NCBI GenBank assembly: GCA_964358855.1
Contig: CAYHQQ010000033.1
Location: 1-47,519 of the forward strand
Direction: 5' to 3'
DNA length: 47,519 nt
Source: UBA2396 sp038042175
GTDB taxonomy: Bacteria > Planctomycetota > Phycisphaerae > Phycisphaerales > UBA1924
Made by a program: the position numbers and the translations under genes. Position 1 is the first letter of the stretch, and each line of letters begins with the position of its first letter. Below, in pieces: positions 8,191 through 15,993 of the stretch. The notes below the pieces were generated by a model, which ran no database searches, was not told where the DNA came from, and worked only from the letters and a program-made list of their open reading frames with translations.

Positions 8191-8635
8191 GAGACTTGAG
8201 CAGGTCGTAGATTTCCTGCGGCGAGTTTGCGGCGTAGATCTGCTCGCGAAAGGCGTTCATCGTCATGAGACGGCTGACTCCCGCGAGCGCCTGGATGTGA
8301 TCGCTGGTCTTGTCGGGGGGGCTGGCGAGCAGGACGACCAGGCGGACGGGCTGCCCGTCGATGGCGTCAAAGTTCATGGGCGAGGCGGGCTTGCCTATCG
8401 CCATGGCAAGGCCGGGCATGCCGGGGCACTTGCCGTGCGGGATCGCCAGGCCGTTGCCGATGCCGGTGGTGCGGGTGCACTCGCGTTGCCAGACCGCTTC
8501 CTGGAGCGCCTTGGCGTCCTTGACCTTGCCGGCCTCGGCGAGAAGTCCGACGAGTTCCTGGATGACGCCCTGCTTGTCCGTGGCGGTCAATGGGGCCTTG
8601 ATGCACCGAAGAGGCAGAATATCGAGGAGGTTCAT
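8174..8635 (-). CDS. ptsN: PTS EIIA-Ntr-like protein
   Basis: A 153-residue single-domain EIIA of the fructose/nitrogen (PtsN) type. The phosphorylatable histidine is His67 in GIGNGLAIPHGK. The fold motifs DKQGVIQELVGLLAEAGKV and VRLVVLLASP, followed by H..AL..VSRL, match the family. No EIIB, EIIC, HPr or enzyme I gene is nearby, so a regulatory phospho-acceptor role is more likely than sugar uptake (inference). Its 3' end overlaps the farnesyl diphosphate synthase gene by 17 bases. The start ATG at 8635 has only a weak GGGA upstream. The symbol is by family resemblance, not proven orthology. Confidence 0.88.
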   Translation of the reverse strand: MNLLDILPLRCIKAPLTATDKQGVIQELVGLLAEAGKVKDAKALQEAVWQRECTRTTGIGNGLAIPHGKCPGMPGLAMAIGKPASPMNFDAIDGQPVRLVVLLASPPDKTSDHIQALAGVSRLMTMNAFREQIYAANSPQEIYDLLKSHEKPA

Positions 8636-8736
8636 GAACAGTCCCGGACGATTGGTGTGGTGGCGACGGGTTGTCGCCTATCGATAGCCGGGAGTCTACG
8701 CCGCCCGAAGGGAGTGCGAGAAAGCAAGGGTCCGAA

Positions 8737-9138
8737 TCAGATCCAGACCTGGGCGATCAGGGCGGGCTCGCGTCCGGTGGCGGTGGGCATGTTTCCGACT
8801 TGGAGTGTCGAGAACTTGACCTCGGCTTCGGGATGGGATTCGAGCCATTCGTTGATGTGGACGTCCAGATATTCCAGCCCCTGCGCCGAAAGCGAGCCGA
8901 TGAAGGTGCGGACGTGGGTGGCACCCGAGCCGTCCTTGTTCAACGATCGCTTCCACTTGGACTCGCCCGAATCGCCCACCTTGGCACCGCTGAACCCGTG
9001 GATCTTGGAGACGGGGGCCTCCGTCGGCGGATGGGCGATCGGGGCGCCCAAGGGCGCCACGTGGGAGATCCCGGGCGAGGCGGGGGGCGAATGGGACGGG
9101 GATTGGGACGATTGGGGGCGGTACACGTGCTCGGACAT
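8737..9138 (-). CDS. Conserved-looking small protein of unknown function
   Basis: 133 residues. The first 40 are Pro/Ser/Ala-rich and probably disordered. The remainder (about 45-133) looks folded: KIHGFSGAKVGDSGESKWKR, then VRTFIGSLSAQGLEYLDVHINEW and a C-terminal strand pattern LQVGNMPTATGREPALIAQVW. No signal peptide or membrane segment. A good AAGGAG lies 5 bases before the ATG at 9138, supporting a real gene. It sits alone between adk and the EIIA gene on the same strand. Family not recognised; no function assigned. Confidence 0.75.
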   Translation of the reverse strand: MSEHVYRPQSSQSPSHSPPASPGISHVAPLGAPIAHPPTEAPVSKIHGFSGAKVGDSGESKWKRSLNKDGSGATHVRTFIGSLSAQGLEYLDVHINEWLESHPEAEVKFSTLQVGNMPTATGREPALIAQVWI

Positions 9139-9322
9139 GCGAGGCTCCTTCCAAGAACGGCGGAGGCCACGGGCAGCGGATCAGAACAACGCGTTCGTCA
9201 CGCAACGTCGTTCGGGCTGCAAAGGTCGGAGGGATGGCAGAACGCGCATCCTGACCCACGAGGCTCCAGTATGCCAGAGCCCAAGCGGGATTGCAAGCGG
9301 GATTTGGGACGCTCCATCGTCG

Positions 9323-9943
9323 TCAGCTGGCCAGCGGGTTCTTGAAGTGCTCGTCCTGCACCGGAGCGATGGCGTCGAGGACCTTGGAGAGCACCAGGGC
9401 CGGGGAGCCCACGGCGTTGACCTCGTCGATGATCCGTCGGGGGTACCACTCCAAAACCGGGAAGGTTTCTCTCTCGTAGATGTCCCAGCGACGCCGGATG
9501 ACGTCTTCCTTGGCGTCGTCGGGGCGGTTTTCCTTGAGCGCACGCCTCGACAGCCTGGTGATCATCTCCTCCTTGTCCTCGCACTTGAGGTGGACGATCT
9601 TGAGCACGTTGATGTACTTGTGCATCAGCTTCGCCTGCGCGACGTTGCGGGGCAGGCCGTCGAGGACCAGAATGTCGGCCTTGGGCTTAAAGAGCGACAG
9701 GGTCGTGTAGGCGTGGAGCGTCTGCGACCACAGCCGGATCACCACGTCGTCGGGAACGAGCTCGCCCCTGGACGAGTAGTTGTAGAAAATCTTGCCGATG
9801 TCGCTCGACATGTCGAGGTTGCGGAACATCTCGCCCGTGGACATGTGGAAAAACCCCGGGATCTGCGCGAGGACCTTCCCCTGGGTGCCTTTGCCGGCGC
9901 CGGGGGCGCCGAAGAGAAGAATCGTCTGGTAGCGGTCGGACAT
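9323..9943 (-). CDS. adk: Adenylate kinase (short type)
   Basis: Catalyses ATP + AMP = 2 ADP in the cytoplasm. The 206-residue protein has the P-loop GAPGAGKGT at residues 12-20, the AMP-binding MSTGEMFR, the DGLPRNVAQA motif and the basic RRALKENRPDDAKEDVIRRR run of the lid region. The lid lacks Cys zinc ligands. GLPR and STGEMF differ slightly from the common GFPR and STGDMLR, so another nucleoside monophosphate kinase specificity cannot be excluded. Two adjacent ATGs (9943 and 9946) follow GGAG; 9943 gives 8-base spacing. The 184 bases downstream hold no recognisable gene. Confidence 0.9.
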   Translation of the reverse strand: MSDRYQTILLFGAPGAGKGTQGKVLAQIPGFFHMSTGEMFRNLDMSSDIGKIFYNYSSRGELVPDDVVIRLWSQTLHAYTTLSLFKPKADILVLDGLPRNVAQAKLMHKYINVLKIVHLKCEDKEEMITRLSRRALKENRPDDAKEDVIRRRWDIYERETFPVLEWYPRRIIDEVNAVGSPALVLSKVLDAIAPVQDEHFKNPLAS

Positions 9944-10118
9944 CATGGGAACTCCAGCCAATCAAGCCTGATCGAGGGGCCAATCGCCAGTGTACACCAA
10001 CGGCCGGAGGCTGGCCGGAGTTTACCGGAACGTGCCGGTTTGCACGAGATCGTGCGGAACGCTCGGGAAAGGCGGATACTGGTCCCGACCCGAGCCCGGA
10101 GAGGTGCGGGCTTGGGGC

Positions 10119-10124
10119 TAACCT
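10119..10124 (+). promoter_or_regulatory. Possible -10 box of a leaderless rlmKL transcript
   Basis: TAACCT ends exactly 8 bases before the ATG at 10133, and no Shine-Dalgarno is present. The same geometry appears before ribD and the LolC/E gene. Inference only. Confidence 0.3.
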
Positions 10125-10132
10125 CCCAGCAC

Positions 10133-12454
10133 ATGGCAGACATCGGCGAAATCGACTTGATCGCAACGACCGCCTTCGGGCTTGAGGCGGTGGTCGCCCG
10201 GGAGCTTGAGCAGCTCGGTTATGTGCCCAAAATCACCGGCACGGGGCGGGTGGAGTTCAAGGGCGATGCTCTGGCAGTCTGCCGGGCCAACATGTGGCTG
10301 CGAGCCGCCGATCGCGTGCTCATCAAGGTCGGGAGCTTTGAAGCCCTCGATTTCGGCGTGCTCTTCGAAGGCGTCAAGGCCTTGGACTGGGCGCGGTGGA
10401 TCGGACCCTTGGCGGCCTGCCCGGTCAACGGGCGGAGCATCAAGAGCCAGCTCTCCAGCGTGCCGGCCTGCCAGCGGATGACCAAGAAGGCGATCGTCGA
10501 GAGCCTGCGGGCGGCCCACAAGGTCGTGGACTTGCCCGAGAGCGGGCCCAGAGTGGTCGTTGAGGTGGGATTGCTCGAGGATGTGGCGACGCTGACGATC
10601 GACACGTCGGGGGAAGGGCTGCACAAGCGTGGGTATCGCCAGCTCATCGGCGATGCGCAGATCAAGGAGACGATGGCGGCGGGGCTGGTGCTCCTGAGCG
10701 TGTGGAGGCCCCACCGCCCGCTGATCGACCCGTTCTGCGGCTCGGGGACGATCCCGATCGAGGCGGCCTTGATCGGGCGGAACATGGCGCCGGGGCTTTA
10801 TCGCACGTTCGACGCGGTGAACTGGGGCGTGATCGCCGACTCCTTGTGGGATCAGGCCGACGAGGAGGCCAGGGACCTGGCGACTGGGACTCTGGCGTAC
10901 CCGATCCACGGGTACGACATCAGCGAGGACGCGCTGAGCCTGGCCCGTCACCACGCCAAGCGGGCGGGTGTGCAGGACGTGATCCAGTTCCAGAAGCGGG
11001 ACTTTCGCGAGCTCTCCAGCACGCTCGAGTACGGGTGCATCATCGCCAATCCGCCCTATGGCGACCGGATCGGGCGCGGGCGGGAGATCGAGGAGCTTTA
11101 CCGGGCGTTCCCGGATGTGCTCAGACGCCTGCCCACGTGGTCGCACCACATCATCACGTCGTGGGACGACTTCGAGCGGCTGGTGGGCCAGCCAGCGACG
11201 CGTCGCCGCAAGCTCTACAACGCGCAGATCGAGTGCACGTACTACCAGTTTCTGGGCCCAAAGCCGCCGCGGGAGGACCGTGGCACGGGCATCTTGCCCG
11301 TGTCCGAAAGTAGCACGGGCATCCTGCCAGTGGATTCTGGGGGTGAGGAAGGACATGGGCAGGATGCCCATGCCACTGACGAACACGGGCAGGATGCCCG
11401 TGCCACCAAGGAACACGGGCAGGAAGCCCGTGCCACTTCGTTCGGCGGCCTGCGTCCCAGGGACATCAAGGAAATCGAGGAGTTCGCGGCGTGCCTGGCC
11501 AACAACGCCAAGCACCTGCGCAAGTATCCGTCGCGGGGGATCACCTGCTACCGGCTCTACGAGCGCGATGCGCCGGATGTGCCGGTGATCGTCGATCGCT
11601 ACGAGAACCGCCTGCACATCGCCGAGTACGAGCGCGAGCACGGGCGGACGGCCGCCCAGCACGCCGACTGGATGGACCTGGTCGTCCGCCGCGCCGCCGA
11701 GGTGATGGAGCTTCCCATTTCCAGCGTGTACGCCAAGCGCAAGCAGCGCCAGCGCGGGACCACGCAGCACGAGCGGGTCTCGGAAGAGCACGCGGTCTTC
11801 GTGGTGAACGAGGGGGGGCTCAAGTTCGAGGTGAACCTGTCGGACTACGTCGACACCGGGCTCTTTCTCGACCACCGCCTCACGCGGGACATGGTGCGCA
11901 AGGAGGCGGCCGGAAAGCGATTCCTGAACCTGTTCTGCTACACGGGGTCGTTCACCGTCTACGCGGCGGCGGGGGGTGCGAAGTCGACGACAAGCGTGGA
12001 TCTGTCCAACACGTACCTGTCGTGGACGGAGCGGAACCTCAAGCTCAACACGCTGCCCAAGTGCGAGCACGAGCTGATCAAGAGCGACGTGGTGGCATGG
12101 CTCCGCGAGCAGGAGGCGACGCCACGGTTCGACCTGGCGGTGGTCGACCCGCCGACGTTCAGCAACAGCAAGAGCACCGAGCAGGACTTCGACGTGCAGC
12201 GGGACCACGTGGAGATCCTCCGGCGCGTGCTTGGAGTGATGACGCCCGACGGGGTCGTGTACTTCTCGAACAACTACCGGCGATTCAAGCTGGATCAAGG
12301 AATGCTCGCGGAGGCGGGCTGGCGGGCGTTGGATATCAGCCGTCGGACGCTGCCCCCGGAATATCGCAACGAGCGGATCCACCAGTGCTGGCGGATTGTG
12401 CGGGCCCGGAGCGGAGATTTGGCTGGTGCCAGAGGCGAGGATGGGGTAGACTGA
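10133..12454 (+). CDS. rlmL: Bifunctional 23S rRNA methyltransferase RlmKL with in-frame repeat insertion
   Basis: By homology to E. coli RlmKL, the N-terminal half makes m2G2445 and the C-terminal half m7G2069 in 23S rRNA. The 773 residues show: a THUMP-type region (about 45-155); a first Rossmann methyltransferase with DPFCGSGTIPIEAA and the guanine-N2 catalytic motif NPPYGDRIG; and a second one with FLNLFCYTGSFTVYAAAGG (S-adenosylmethionine site) and DPPTFSNSK. Between them, residues about 383-436 are five palindromic repeats read in frame, giving TGILPV and GQDARAT peptides. Both enzymatic halves are otherwise intact. The ATG at 10133 matches the expected MADIGEIDLIATTAFGLE start and has no Shine-Dalgarno. 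The frame stays open for 2.1 kb upstream, but that stretch is antisense to real genes. Confidence 0.95.
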   Translation: MADIGEIDLIATTAFGLEAVVARELEQLGYVPKITGTGRVEFKGDALAVCRANMWLRAADRVLIKVGSFEALDFGVLFEGVKALDWARWIGPLAACPVNGRSIKSQLSSVPACQRMTKKAIVESLRAAHKVVDLPESGPRVVVEVGLLEDVATLTIDTSGEGLHKRGYRQLIGDAQIKETMAAGLVLLSVWRPHRPLIDPFCGSGTIPIEAALIGRNMAPGLYRTFDAVNWGVIADSLWDQADEEARDLATGTLAYPIHGYDISEDALSLARHHAKRAGVQDVIQFQKRDFRELSSTLEYGCIIANPPYGDRIGRGREIEELYRAFPDVLRRLPTWSHHIITSWDDFERLVGQPATRRRKLYNAQIECTYYQFLGPKPPREDRGTGILPVSESSTGILPVDSGGEEGHGQDAHATDEHGQDARATKEHGQEARATSFGGLRPRDIKEIEEFAACLANNAKHLRKYPSRGITCYRLYERDAPDVPVIVDRYENRLHIAEYEREHGRTAAQHADWMDLVVRRAAEVMELPISSVYAKRKQRQRGTTQHERVSEEHAVFVVNEGGLKFEVNLSDYVDTGLFLDHRLTRDMVRKEAAGKRFLNLFCYTGSFTVYAAAGGAKSTTSVDLSNTYLSWTERNLKLNTLPKCEHELIKSDVVAWLREQEATPRFDLAVVDPPTFSNSKSTEQDFDVQRDHVEILRRVLGVMTPDGVVYFSNNYRRFKLDQGMLAEAGWRALDISRRTLPPEYRNERIHQCWRIVRARSGDLAGARGEDGVD
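11280..11437. repeat. Five family 1 palindromic repeats inside the rlmKL coding sequence
   Basis: Two units in the forward orientation (11280-11303 and 11311-11332) and three inverted (11351-11376, 11382-11407 and 11412-11437). They match the cluster at 5034-5178. One unit reads CATGGGC..GCCCATG rather than CACGGGC..GCCCGTG, so both arms changed and pairing is kept. All are read without a stop in the rlmKL frame. Confidence 0.93.
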
Positions 12455-12497
12455 ACCCCACGGGAGAGCGGCATTGCACCAGCGAATGAGGCCGATA

Positions 12498-14267
12498 ATG
12501 TGGGCGCGGAGACTGGCCGGCTGGGGCGGGCTGCTCGTCGCTTTGATCGGAGGCACTCCGGCGATCGGGCAGACGTGGTCGGGCGGCCCGATCTGGAGAC
12601 CCTCACCGGTGCCGCAGGCGGGGCCAGGGCCCAGCGACTGCGGCGTCGATGCGTCGACCGCGGGAGCGGTGGGCGACGGGGTGACCGACGACACGGCGGC
12701 GATCCAGGCAGCGCTGAATCAGGGCGGTCGGGTGTGCATCACACGTCCGGGCACCTACGTGGTGAGTGCGGCCCTTGTGAACGCGGGGGTGCTGCCCAAC
12801 GCGAGCTTGAACTCGGCGCTGGTGATCCAGAGCAACACGACGCTGATGCTTGGACGCGGCGTGCGCCTTTGGATGGCGAATCAGAGCAACTGCTATCTGA
12901 TGCGAAACGCCAATCCGGGCACGGGCGACCACGACATCACGATCGCGGGCGGGTCGTTCGACGGCAACTGCAACAACCAGCAGACCAACCTGTGGGTTGA
13001 GCCGTACTGGTTCGGGCACCTGATGGTGTTCAAGAACGTGCAGCGCCTCTCTGTGCGGGACACGGGAACGATCGAGCCCAAGTGCTTCGCGTGGCTCTTC
13101 GCGGGGTGCTCCGACGTGGCCGTGGAGCGGATCGGGTTCCATCACTTCCACAGGAACTCCGACGGCGTGCACTTCGACGGACCCAGCGAGCGGATCGTGG
13201 TCCGTGACCTGAGTGGGGTGACGGGCGACAACATGGTGAGCTTCACGCCCGGCGAGGGGACATACTTCTTCGGCAAGGCGCTCGCCGAGTGGGGAGAGGG
13301 CGACATTCGCGACGTGCTGGTCGAGAATATCTGCTCCAACGACGCGAAGGAGCCGGTGCGCCTGACGGGCCCGGCGCACCTGGTGATGGAGAATTTCATC
13401 ATTCGCAATGTGTGGGGCAGCGTGCGTGACGGGATGGGGATCCACCTGCACGACGACGACCGGGGTGCGCTCTCGGGGTGCCGCATGAGCAACATCCTGA
13501 TCGAGAACATCTCGTGCACCGTGCCGCCGGGGTACGCGCAGGTCGCGATCGACGCCAGCGGCGCGACGGACGTGACGGTTCGGGACGTGTGGGTGCGGGC
13601 GACGCACAATATCGCGGTGATGGTGGAATCCAAGCCGGGCTCGAACGTGGACCTCTCACTGCTGCGGATCGATGGGCTGCGGACCATGACGCCCGTTGAG
13701 CGCCTCGTGAGGATCGGCGGCGGGACCGGCGCGGCCCGCGTCCGTCAGTTGACCGGCAGCAACTGGACGGGTTCGCTCATCCCCGGCGGTGTGATGATCG
13801 ACGCCAGTCAGCCCGTCGACGCGATAAAGTTGGGCGGTATCACCTGCAACGGCGGCATTTTCCTGAGCAAATCGACGGCGTCGCCGATGGCGATGACGCT
13901 GGGGGGACTCCGGCTCGTCAACGCCGAGTATGGGTTCATGGTCGGAGGCACGACTTCGATCGACCTGTCGAACTCGTCGGTGACCGGGCTGGGCACGCTG
14001 ATGCTGTATCAGGCGGACCCCGCGGCCAAGACGCGTGTGACGGGGTCGGGTCTGACCTATGGGCCCGCAATCCCGACAAGTCCGGTCTATGTCATCGGCG
14101 GGTCGCTGAGCGTGTCGAACCCCGGTTGGCGGATGCGCGGCGTGTTCTTCACGGCACCGCCCGTGATGGGGGACCGGTTCTTCAACACCGAGGTGGGCGT
14201 GATGCCCTGGGCGGCGCTGGGGGTGGGCCGCGTGCGCTTCGACGGCGTGGAGTGGATCCGGGATTGA
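12498..14267 (+). CDS. Exported right-handed beta-helix protein (pectate lyase / GH28-like)
   Basis: A 589-residue secreted protein. The signal peptide MWARRLAGWGGLLVALIGG is followed by cleavage-like PAIGQ. The mature N-terminus has DCGVDASTAGAVGDGVTDDT followed by AAIQAALNQGG, the usual entry to pectate-lyase-superfamily and GH28 beta-helices. After that come repeated short strands with Asn/Asp turns, as in a parallel beta-helix. Candidate polysaccharide substrates cannot be told; catalytic Asp pairs of true polygalacturonases are not clearly identifiable. ATG 12498 has GAGG 5-6 bases upstream; ATG 12486 and TTG 12474 are in-frame alternatives that extend the n-region. It lies 43 bases after rlmKL and could be co-transcribed with it. 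Confidence 0.85.
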   Translation: MWARRLAGWGGLLVALIGGTPAIGQTWSGGPIWRPSPVPQAGPGPSDCGVDASTAGAVGDGVTDDTAAIQAALNQGGRVCITRPGTYVVSAALVNAGVLPNASLNSALVIQSNTTLMLGRGVRLWMANQSNCYLMRNANPGTGDHDITIAGGSFDGNCNNQQTNLWVEPYWFGHLMVFKNVQRLSVRDTGTIEPKCFAWLFAGCSDVAVERIGFHHFHRNSDGVHFDGPSERIVVRDLSGVTGDNMVSFTPGEGTYFFGKALAEWGEGDIRDVLVENICSNDAKEPVRLTGPAHLVMENFIIRNVWGSVRDGMGIHLHDDDRGALSGCRMSNILIENISCTVPPGYAQVAIDASGATDVTVRDVWVRATHNIAVMVESKPGSNVDLSLLRIDGLRTMTPVERLVRIGGGTGAARVRQLTGSNWTGSLIPGGVMIDASQPVDAIKLGGITCNGGIFLSKSTASPMAMTLGGLRLVNAEYGFMVGGTTSIDLSNSSVTGLGTLMLYQADPAAKTRVTGSGLTYGPAIPTSPVYVIGGSLSVSNPGWRMRGVFFTAPPVMGDRFFNTEVGVMPWAALGVGRVRFDGVEWIRD

Positions 14268-14351
14268 CGCCACCCAAGGCCGCACGCCCCGGTCCGGGGC
14301 CCTCAATCGTTGCCCGGGGGGTGTTGGGGTCCTAAGGTTGGGTCGTTCTCT

Positions 14352-14435
14352 GCGGCTGTGGCGAAATTGGCAGACGCGCTAGATTCAGGTTCTAGTGGTA
14401 GCAATACCTTGGAGGTTCAAGTCCTCTCAGCCGCA
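14352..14435 (+). tRNA. tRNA-Leu (anticodon CAG)
   Basis: An 84-nt cloverleaf. The acceptor stem GCGGCTG pairs with CAGCCGC (14428-14434) and the discriminator is A. The anticodon stem CTAGA/TCTAG holds the loop TTCAGGT, with CAG at 14386-14388. A long variable arm is typical of tRNA-Leu, and the T-arm contains GGTTCAAGTCC. The 3' CCA is not encoded. Confidence 0.96.
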
Positions 14436-14580
14436 TTACCGCCTTCGGAGGCAACGTCACCTGGATTGGGTGACCTTGGGTCGGACGGTTGGATTGGTCG
14501 TTTGGGTGAGCCGGGCAGGGGTGTGGGGTGCGTGCGGGTGCGTGAGGGCTGGCGAGCTGATGGACCCCGCCCAATGCGGC
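14436..14580. other. Intergenic stretch after tRNA-Leu
   Basis: 145 bases with no convincing gene. Two small stems are visible: GCCT/AGGC just after the tRNA and GTCACC/GGTGAC around 14457-14475. Neither has a T-run. Confidence 0.5.
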
Positions 14581-14637
14581 GTGGGAGTTTGCCGGAAACA
14601 AAGCCAGGGAGCGGCACGATTCGTGCCCCACTCCCAC
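14581..14637 (+). promoter_or_regulatory. Nested hairpins immediately before a ribosome binding site
   Basis: GTGGGAG (14581-14587) pairs with CTCCCAC (14631-14637). It encloses an inner GGCACGA/TCGTGCC stem (14613-14619 with 14621-14627, closing as a 6-bp stem with a short loop). The Shine-Dalgarno AGGAG starts at 14638, directly at the foot of the outer stem. The structure could modulate translation of the small membrane protein at 14651 (inference). Confidence 0.4.
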
Positions 14638-14650
14638 AGGAGCCGGGTTC

Positions 14651-14863
14651 ATGGCCAACGAATCGGACAAGAAGAAGCTTTTGATCGCGGCGGTGTTGCT
14701 CGTCCTGGCCGTGGTGGTCATCGCGTGGAACATGAATTGGTTCTCGTCGGACGGCGCGACGCCAAGCACCGATGCCGCGGCCGCCCCGGTGACGGCCGCC
14801 GAGGCCGCCAAGGCCGGCGTGAAGCCCCGCGCTAACGCCCGCATGGTCGAACAACCCAAGTGA
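14651..14863 (+). CDS. Small single-pass membrane protein of unknown function
   Basis: 70 residues: a short charged N-terminus (MANESDKKK), one transmembrane helix (about residues 10-27, LLIAAVLLVLAVVVIAW), then an Ala/Pro-rich, probably disordered tail ending in MVEQPK. The helix and following charge suggest a type II or N-terminally anchored protein, or an uncleaved signal. AGGAG lies 8 bases before the ATG. It stands between tRNA-Leu and the RNase HII-like gene, about 105 bases from the latter. No family recognised. Confidence 0.75.
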   Translation: MANESDKKKLLIAAVLLVLAVVVIAWNMNWFSSDGATPSTDAAAAPVTAAEAAKAGVKPRANARMVEQPK

Positions 14864-14968
14864 CCCACCGGTGATCGGTCGGCGCTCAAGCACTGTTTGA
14901 CCAACGACCGGCGCTCGGGCGGTTGCAACTCGTTGCAGTGTGGCATCAATCATGATGGAGGCTTTGCC

Positions 14969-15955
14969 TTGGGGATCCTGATCGCGGGGATCGACGAGGC
15001 GGGTTATGGCCCGTTGCTGGGCCCGCTCGCCGTGGGCACGGCGTTGCTGCGCGTCGAAGGCTGGTCGCCCGGGGAACGGGCGCCGAATCTGTGGTCCTTG
15101 CTTTCCAAGGCCGTGAGCCCGACGCTCAAGGGTGCGAGCGGGCGGATCGTGATCGCGGACTCCAAGACGCTCAAGCTGAGCAATTCGGGAACGCGCAACC
15201 CGCTGACGCACCTGGAGCGCGGCGTGCTGGCGGTGCTCGCGAGCGCGGGCGACGTGCCCGCGACCGACATGGCGCTGCTCGAACGCCTGGCGACCAGGTT
15301 TCCGCCGCACGCGTGCTACGCGGGCGAGGCGCTGGCGGTGCCGATGTCGTGCGGTGGAGCAGAGATCGCGATCGCGGCCAACGTGCTGCGGGGTGCGATG
15401 GAGGCGGGCGGGGTGCGGCTCCTGGGGCTTGGGTGCCGTCTGATTGGTGAGGAGGAGTTCAACGCGCTGGTGCGTGACGGGCACGGCAAGGGCGCGACGA
15501 CGATCGCCGCGATCCGCACCCACGTCAGGCGGCTGGTCGCGACGTTGCCGAAGTACCCGGACGACGCGGTGCGGGTGGTGTGCGACCGGCTGGGCGGACG
15601 CGCGGCGTACTCGGATGTGATCGAGTCGTGCATGGGCGAGAGCGAGCTGGAGAGCCTGGAGATCCTGGAAGAGAGTGAAGCCCGCAGTCGCTACCGAACC
15701 GTGGTCGGGGGGCGCGAGATCGGGTTTGTCTTCCAGACCGAGAGCGAATCGGCGTACATGCCCGTGGCGCTCGCGTCGATGGTCGCCAAGCTCTGCCGCG
15801 AACTCGCGATGAACCGGTTCAATCGCCACTGGTGCGCGTCTTTGCCCGAACTCACGCCGACGGCGGGGTACTGGCAGGACGCCAGGCGATGGCTCAAGGA
15901 CGTGGGCAAGGGGCTCAGCGCCGACGATCGCCGGCGGCTGGTGCGGATCGCCTGA
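14969..15955 (+). CDS. Divergent ribonuclease HII-like protein
   Basis: 328 residues with an RNase H fold of the HII type, but longer than the usual 200-230. Landmarks: GIDEAGYGPLLGPL at the N-terminus (canonical GIDEAGRGPLAGP), ADSKTLKLS (canonical DSKKLS), VVCDRLGGR (third acidic position) and SESAYMPVALASMVAKLCRE (canonical region with A-S-I-V-A-K). Two changes are notable: the Arg of the GRG motif, which reads the RNA 2'-OH at the junction in RNase HII, is Tyr13, and the last acidic ligand seems to be Glu. It may be a specialised or altered nuclease. The start is TTG at 14969, with GGAGG 7 bases upstream; the longer frame from 14897 lacks a ribosome site. Confidence 0.8.
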   Translation: MGILIAGIDEAGYGPLLGPLAVGTALLRVEGWSPGERAPNLWSLLSKAVSPTLKGASGRIVIADSKTLKLSNSGTRNPLTHLERGVLAVLASAGDVPATDMALLERLATRFPPHACYAGEALAVPMSCGGAEIAIAANVLRGAMEAGGVRLLGLGCRLIGEEEFNALVRDGHGKGATTIAAIRTHVRRLVATLPKYPDDAVRVVCDRLGGRAAYSDVIESCMGESELESLEILEESEARSRYRTVVGGREIGFVFQTESESAYMPVALASMVAKLCRELAMNRFNRHWCASLPELTPTAGYWQDARRWLKDVGKGLSADDRRRLVRIA

Positions 15956-15979
15956 GTTTCGTGAGCGGGGCGGGGCGAA

Positions 15980-15985
15980 TAGGCT
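15980..15985 (+). promoter_or_regulatory. Possible -10 box of a leaderless ribD transcript
   Basis: TAGGCT ends 8 bases before the ribD ATG at 15994, which has no Shine-Dalgarno. Same spacing as before rlmKL and the LolC/E gene. Inference. Confidence 0.25.
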
Positions 15986-15993
15986 TGGACTGC

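Noticed and set aside
9139..9322. Possible gene between adk and the unknown 133-residue gene
   Set aside because: Only antisense or out-of-frame short frames without ribosome sites; nothing supports coding.
8024..10132. In-frame upstream extension of rlmKL (703 codons)
   Set aside because: Runs antisense to four minus-strand genes. The RlmKL family start is at 10133.
10118..12694. Long open frame on the minus strand (858 codons) opposite rlmKL
   Set aside because: Exact antisense of a well-recognised gene in high-GC DNA. The translation is rich in Arg, Pro, Val and His and matches no family; its continuity reflects codon bias of the sense strand.
14281..14340. Terminator of the beta-helix gene (CCCCGG/CCGGGG stem near 14289)
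   Set aside because: The stem is short and not followed by a T-run, so it cannot be called a terminator.
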